The notes below the pieces were generated by a model. That model was not told the origin of the DNA and made no database searches. It was given only the letters and a program-made list of their open reading frames with translations. This document shows, in pieces, positions 62,341 through 64,000 of a stretch of DNA of 64,000 bases. The DNA lies in the NCBI RefSeq assembly GCF_002896855.1, contig NZ_CP021850.1:3311665-3375664 (forward strand), in the 5' to 3' direction. Every line of letters starts with the position of its first letter. The stretch's first letter is position 1. Position numbers and translations under genes: made by a program. Source of the stretch: Clostridium thermosuccinogenes. Lineage in GTDB: Bacteria; Bacillota; Clostridia; Acetivibrionales; DSM-5807.

Positions 62341-63118
62341 TGAGAATCTCCTCTCCCAGGTACGCTTCAATAACCCTTTTGTTTTTCTTTATTTCTTCGG
62401 GCACCCCATTTGCTATAACCATGCCATAATCAAGAACATATATCCTCTCACATATCTTCATGACCAGCGACATATCATGCTCTATCAGAAGAATAGTGAC
62501 GTTGAATTCCTTTCTGATCCATTCTATAAGCTCGGTAAGTTCCGCTGTTTCATTGGGATTCATACCGGCAGCCGGTTCATCCAGAAGGAGGAGGTCAGGA
62601 TTTGCAGCCAGGGCCCTGGCTATTTCAAGCCGTCTTTGTTCACCATAAGGAAGGTTTTTGGCGAGTTCATCCTTCTTCCCATCCAGTCTGAATATTTGAA
62701 GCAGCTTTAATGCCTTTTCATATATCTCCTTTTCCTCCCTGCCAAAAGACGGAAGCCTGAAAAAGGCCGGAACAAGTCCATATTTTACTTCATGATGAAT
62801 TGCTATGCGCACATTGTCCAGAACGGTCAAATCCTTAAACAGCCTTATATTCTGAAAAGTCCTGGCTATACCGGCTTTTGTGATCTTGTATGGCTTCAAA
62901 CCGTTCAGCACTACAGGTTTGCCCTTCGTATTAAGCTCTATGGTTCCGGAGCTGGGCACATAGACTCCGGTCAAAAGATTAAAAACCGTAGTTTTGCCGG
63001 CACCGTTCGGACCGATCAAACCTACCAGTTCACCCTTCTCAATATTCATATTTACATTGGATACTGCTGTGAGACCACCGAAAGACTTGGTCAAGTTCTT
63101 TACTGTTAACAACGGCAT
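62333..63118 (-). CDS. livG: Branched-chain amino acid ABC transporter ATPase LivG
   Basis: 261 residues. Walker A GPNGAGKTTVFN, the LivG-typical insertion GIARTFQNIRLFKDLTVLDNV, signature LPYGEQRRLEIARAL, Walker B LLLLDEPAAGMNPNET and switch LLIEHDMSLVM; C-terminus ends VIEAYLGEE. ATG at 63118 follows AGGAGGTG. 23 bases from livM. Confidence 0.94.
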   Translation of the reverse strand: MPLLTVKNLTKSFGGLTAVSNVNMNIEKGELVGLIGPNGAGKTTVFNLLTGVYVPSSGTIELNTKGKPVVLNGLKPYKITKAGIARTFQNIRLFKDLTVLDNVRIAIHHEVKYGLVPAFFRLPSFGREEKEIYEKALKLLQIFRLDGKKDELAKNLPYGEQRRLEIARALAANPDLLLLDEPAAGMNPNETAELTELIEWIRKEFNVTILLIEHDMSLVMKICERIYVLDYGMVIANGVPEEIKKNKRVIEAYLGEEILNA

Positions 63119-63141
63119 CGTTTTCACCTCCTGTTATCCGG

Positions 63142-64000
63142 TCATACAGCCGTTTGCCTTCTTAATATTTTTTCCGTTATAAACTTCTTAAACTTAGTCA
63201 TATCCTTGTTCTTTAAAATCATAATCACAATCAGTACAAGGGCATATATGACCATTTTCAGTTCAGGATATTCCTGCAGGTATGACGAAATAGTCGCCAG
63301 CAGTATGGATGCGATGATGGAACCGTGAATATTTCCCAGTCCACCCAATACGACTATAACCAATATGTCAATGGATTTCATGAAACCAAACTGGTCGGGT
63401 TTTATAAAGTAGAAATACAGGGAATAGAGAGCTCCTGCCACACCCGCAAAAAACGCACCTATGGCAAAAGCAATAACCTTATATCTGGTTGTATTTATAC
63501 CCATGGCTTCAGAGGCTATTTCATCCTCCCTTATGGAAATGCATGCCCTACCATGGGTGGAATTTATAAAGTTTTTAATCAGTACAATGGTTGCCACCGT
63601 AAAAATGTATACCCAAGTCCAGTTGGCGTACTGGGGTATGCTGAGTCCGCTGGCTCCACCTACCGCCTCTACATTCAAAATAATTATCCTTATGATCTCG
63701 GCCATACCCAGGGTAGCTATGGCAAGGTAGTCACCTTTAAGCCTCAATGTAGGTATTCCGATCAGTATTCCGACAAGGGCTGCTGCTATCGCCCCGGCAA
63801 AAATTCCTATCAAAAAAGAAAACTCTTGTTCCACGGTAACTGTGATATACCCGCACACATACGCCCCTATTGCCATAAAGCCGGCATGTCCCAGGGAGAA
63901 TTGACCGGTAAATCCGGTTATAAGGTTCAGGCTAACCGACAATATGATATTTAAGCATATCATAACCAGCAAAATCTGATAGTAATCATCTACAATGCCC
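63142..64000 (-). CDS. livM: Branched-chain amino acid ABC permease LivM, N-terminus off window
   Basis: 286 residues within the window. Membrane-spanning permease with MICLNIILSVSLNLITGFTGQFSLGHAGFMAIGAYV, the family signature, GLSIPQYANW, the EAA loop TRYKVIAFAIGAFFAGVAGALYSLYF and DILVIVVLGGLGNIHG. An ATG at 63972 is not the true start: the frame continues as GIVDDYYQILLV to the window edge, as expected for LivM. LivH and the binding protein should lie beyond. Confidence 0.93.
   Translation of the reverse strand, partial: GIVDDYYQILLVMICLNIILSVSLNLITGFTGQFSLGHAGFMAIGAYVCGYITVTVEQEFSFLIGIFAGAIAAALVGILIGIPTLRLKGDYLAIATLGMAEIIRIIILNVEAVGGASGLSIPQYANWTWVYIFTVATIVLIKNFINSTHGRACISIREDEIASEAMGINTTRYKVIAFAIGAFFAGVAGALYSLYFYFIKPDQFGFMKSIDILVIVVLGGLGNIHGSIIASILLATISSYLQEYPELKMVIYALVLIVIMILKNKDMTKFKKFITEKILRRQTAV

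Overview
The window is from an anaerobic, spore-forming, low-GC Gram-positive bacterium of the class Clostridia; relatives of the cellulolytic 'cluster III' clostridia are my best guess, but genus cannot be fixed from sequence alone. Reasons: strong AGGAGG ribosome sites with frequent TTG/GTG starts, a Bacillus-type [4Fe-4S] PurF, M-box, purine, T-box and ydaO riboswitches, a DivIVA protein, S-layer homology domains, a DarA-type c-di-AMP receptor and an ISLre2 element.

Layout. 1-2104 (minus): end of the nadD-yqeK-rsfS housekeeping cluster plus a cut HAD phosphatase. 2484-9470 (minus): purine operon purE-purF-purM-purN-purH-purD, lacking purC, then pbuG (9803-11212) behind a guanine-class riboswitch. 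11757-15045 (minus): blaI-blaR1-type M56 peptidase-lipoprotein-membrane protein operon with tandem BlaI-like dyads over its promoter. 15130-19247 (plus): marR and a two-gene heterodimeric ABC exporter, with a promoter flanked by perfect 15-bp inverted repeats. 19252-25638 (minus): guaA, a YhcC-type radical SAM protein, larC, larB, and prfB with its programmed frameshift. 25737-27519: a complete ISLre2 element with 9-bp target duplications. 27537-29229 (plus): promoter, short acidic/proline leader ORF, terminator, then a CNNM/CorC transporter. 29398-31292: sugar-binding lipoprotein followed by wrecked permease genes. 31302-35510 (minus): nitroreductase, a spore-type protein, and an alanine T-box controlling lrp, an aminotransferase and a HAD phosphatase. 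35574-38047: divIVA, and an M-box-controlled mgtE. 38309-44600: trxA, envelope proteins, and two convergent penicillin-recognising proteins, one with altered active-site motifs. 44761-47070 (minus): darA, dapB and a c-di-AMP riboswitch. 47245-60604: mixed metabolic and envelope genes (alcohol dehydrogenase, CPBP protease, PanE-like reductase, AraC regulator, SLH protein, YbaK, GH78 rhamnosidase, UroD-like protein, acyl-ACP thioesterase). 60847-64000 (minus): livM-livG-livF branched-chain amino acid transporter genes plus a CBS-ACT protein.

Themes. Much of the window is RNA-controlled. Two separate Mg2+-related loci are present: M-box/mgtE for import, and a leader peptide with terminator in front of a CNNM protein. 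A c-di-AMP riboswitch lies upstream of a c-di-AMP receptor gene. Alanine supply appears to be sensed by a GCA-specifier T-box. The most novel candidates are the 22-codon leader ORF ahead of the CNNM gene, the structured 3' region of the ISLre2 element, the c-di-AMP riboswitch/dapB/darA arrangement, and an in-frame TAG inside the M56 gene. No search or folding program was run; all structures and families were read by eye.
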